From: Nonomuraea rhodomycinica
GTDB taxonomy: Bacteria; Actinomycetota; Actinomycetes; Streptosporangiales; Streptosporangiaceae
Direction of reading: 5' to 3'
DNA length: 64,000 nt
Assembly: GCF_013363995.1 (NCBI RefSeq)
Contig: NZ_JABWGO010000006.1
Coordinates: 165,481-229,480, forward strand
The notes under the pieces were generated by a model. The model searched no databases. It saw only the letters and a program-made list of their open reading frames with translations, and was not told where the DNA came from. Below are positions 62,976 through 64,000 of the stretch, one piece after another; within the stretch, counting starts at the first letter, position 1, and each line of letters opens with the position of its first letter. The translations under genes were made by a program, and so were the position numbers.

Positions 62976-64000
62976 TCAGAGTTCGCGAGCGGCGACCGGA
63001 GTGACGGGGTGACCGGCGCACCATACGGCGCGGATGTCGCGGGTGGCCGTGATGTCCCGGGTCGGGTCGCCATTGACCAGCAACAGGTCGGCCCGCATAC
63101 CCGGCCGGACGGCGCCCCGGTCGACCAGGCCGAAGGCGCGGGCGGGCAGCACGGTCGCCGAGCGCAGGATCTCCACCGGCGTCATTCCGGCCCGCGCCAT
63201 CAGCTCGAATTCGTGATGCAGGCTCTCGCCGTGGGGCACGGGCAGCGGCGCGGACGGCTCGGCGTTCGCGTCCGTCCCGGCGAGGATCTCGACACCGGCC
63301 CGGTGCAGCCGGCCGACGTCGCCCAGCACCTCCGCCAGGTGGTCGGCCCGCCCAGGCGGCGGGCCGGAGGTCATGAAGGCGGTGAGCAACGCCTCCATCA
63401 TGGTGATCGTCGGGATGGCCCTCTGGCCGGCGCTCCTCATCGCGGCCACGTCGTGCGCCCGGACCCCGCCGGCGATCGGCGTGTGCGTGACGAACTCCGC
63501 TCCCGACTCCACGGCCATCGTGTAGGCGCCCGGGGTGGCGGCGTGCACGATCGTCTTGAGCCCGTACTCGCGTGCCGCCTCCACCAGCGCGCGCAGCGCG
63601 TCCGCGGGCGGCCCGCCCTCGCCGGGGGCCTCGGCGACTCCCTTGATGTAGTCGACCCCCTCCGCCGCCCGCGCCTCGACGTGCCGCCGGGCATCGGCTG
63701 CCGTCAGGATGACGGCTTCCGGCGGCATTCCCGGCATGCGGGCGTGGTGGCCGCCCGGCCCGATGGCGGGCAGTCCGGCAGTACGGAAGTCGGCTGCCCC
63801 CCCGGCCTCGCGCAGCGAGGCCACCCGCTCGGCCGGCCAGCAGGCCATGTCGAGCCCGGTCGTCACTCCCCAGGCGGCCATGGCGGCCAGGTTCCCGGGG
63901 TCGTGCAGGTGGACATGCGCGTCGATCAGCCCGGGCAGCAGTGCCGCCCCCGCCGCGTCGATCTCCTCCGCGCCTGCGGGATCGTCGCCGATCAGCGTAC
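62976..64000 (-). CDS. Amidohydrolase (5' end outside window)
   Basis: The frame continues beyond 63881 to the window end, encoding GLIDAHVHLHDPGNLAAM before AAWGVTTGLD, so the gene is truncated at 64000. Metal-dependent amidohydrolase features: DAHVHLHD (first zinc motif), VDYIKGVAEAP, KTIVHAATPGAY, FVTHTPIAGGV and EILAGTDANAEP, then RPGMRADLLLVNGDP. Substrate unknown. Convergent with the MerR gene. Confidence 0.88.
   Translation of the reverse strand, partial: TLIGDDPAGAEEIDAAGAALLPGLIDAHVHLHDPGNLAAMAAWGVTTGLDMACWPAERVASLREAGGAADFRTAGLPAIGPGGHHARMPGMPPEAVILTAADARRHVEARAAEGVDYIKGVAEAPGEGGPPADALRALVEAAREYGLKTIVHAATPGAYTMAVESGAEFVTHTPIAGGVRAHDVAAMRSAGQRAIPTITMMEALLTAFMTSGPPPGRADHLAEVLGDVGRLHRAGVEILAGTDANAEPSAPLPVPHGESLHHEFELMARAGMTPVEILRSATVLPARAFGLVDRGAVRPGMRADLLLVNGDPTRDITATRDIRAVWCAGHPVTPVAAREL

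Overview
High-GC DNA with frequent GTG/TTG starts, leaderless-type promoters and actinobacterial synteny (galU, glp/moeA, moaC, mog, rimJ-like, sepX/glpR; fmdB next to a CPA1 antiporter). The source is most likely a filamentous actinomycete, perhaps Streptosporangiales-like; the exact taxon is inference.

Region 1 (1-10.4 kb): the 3' part of a very large RHS/YD-repeat surface protein. Its amino end, still outside the window, is built of tandem 118-residue modules, three of them almost identical at DNA level. After the RHS core comes an unusual cysteine-rich tail with seven exact CX9C motifs. A membrane-anchored WD40 propeller gene overlaps its stop codon.

Region 2 (10.6-43.4 kb): a roughly 32.5-kb defence-type island next to an intact tRNA-Arg(CCT). 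A diverged partial copy of the tRNA 3' half plus its downstream DNA lies at the far end. No site-specific integrase is visible. Contents in order: a RecD-like helicase with a C-terminal nuclease-like domain; a gene with a D...QxK nuclease-type motif; a complete class 1 DISARM operon on the minus strand (drmD-drmMI-drmA-drmB-drmC, overlapping genes); a divergent XRE-ImmA/IrrE regulator and PIN-like protein; a frameshifted HEPN/TIGR02391-like remnant; an IS481-family element with inverted repeats; a NUDIX/GntR/HAD group with a chimeric HAD gene; a DUF1998 (DrmB-like) C-terminal fragment; and an unknown gene, a membrane J-domain protein and a helicase-PLD fusion. DISARM is a known system. The two helicase-nuclease neighbourhoods flanking it (11.3-16.3 kb and 37.5-42.9 kb) are the best candidates for undescribed activities.

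Region 3 (43.4-59.1 kb): ordinary chromosome. It holds a VanY-type peptidase, a SAF/CpaB-like protein with mtnP, an MFS exporter fused to a winged-helix domain, two tandem coiled-coil paralogues around a dead IS5-type transposase, FmdB, a K+/H+-type antiporter, 5-formyl-THF cyclo-ligase, galU, the molybdopterin/divisome cluster (MoeA/Glp, MoaC, Mog, GNAT, SepX/GlpR) and tRNA-Ala(CGC).

Region 4 (59.1-64 kb): small metabolic and regulatory genes: HxlR regulator divergent from two alpha/beta hydrolases, an EthD-domain protein, a MerR regulator and an amidohydrolase cut by the window end.
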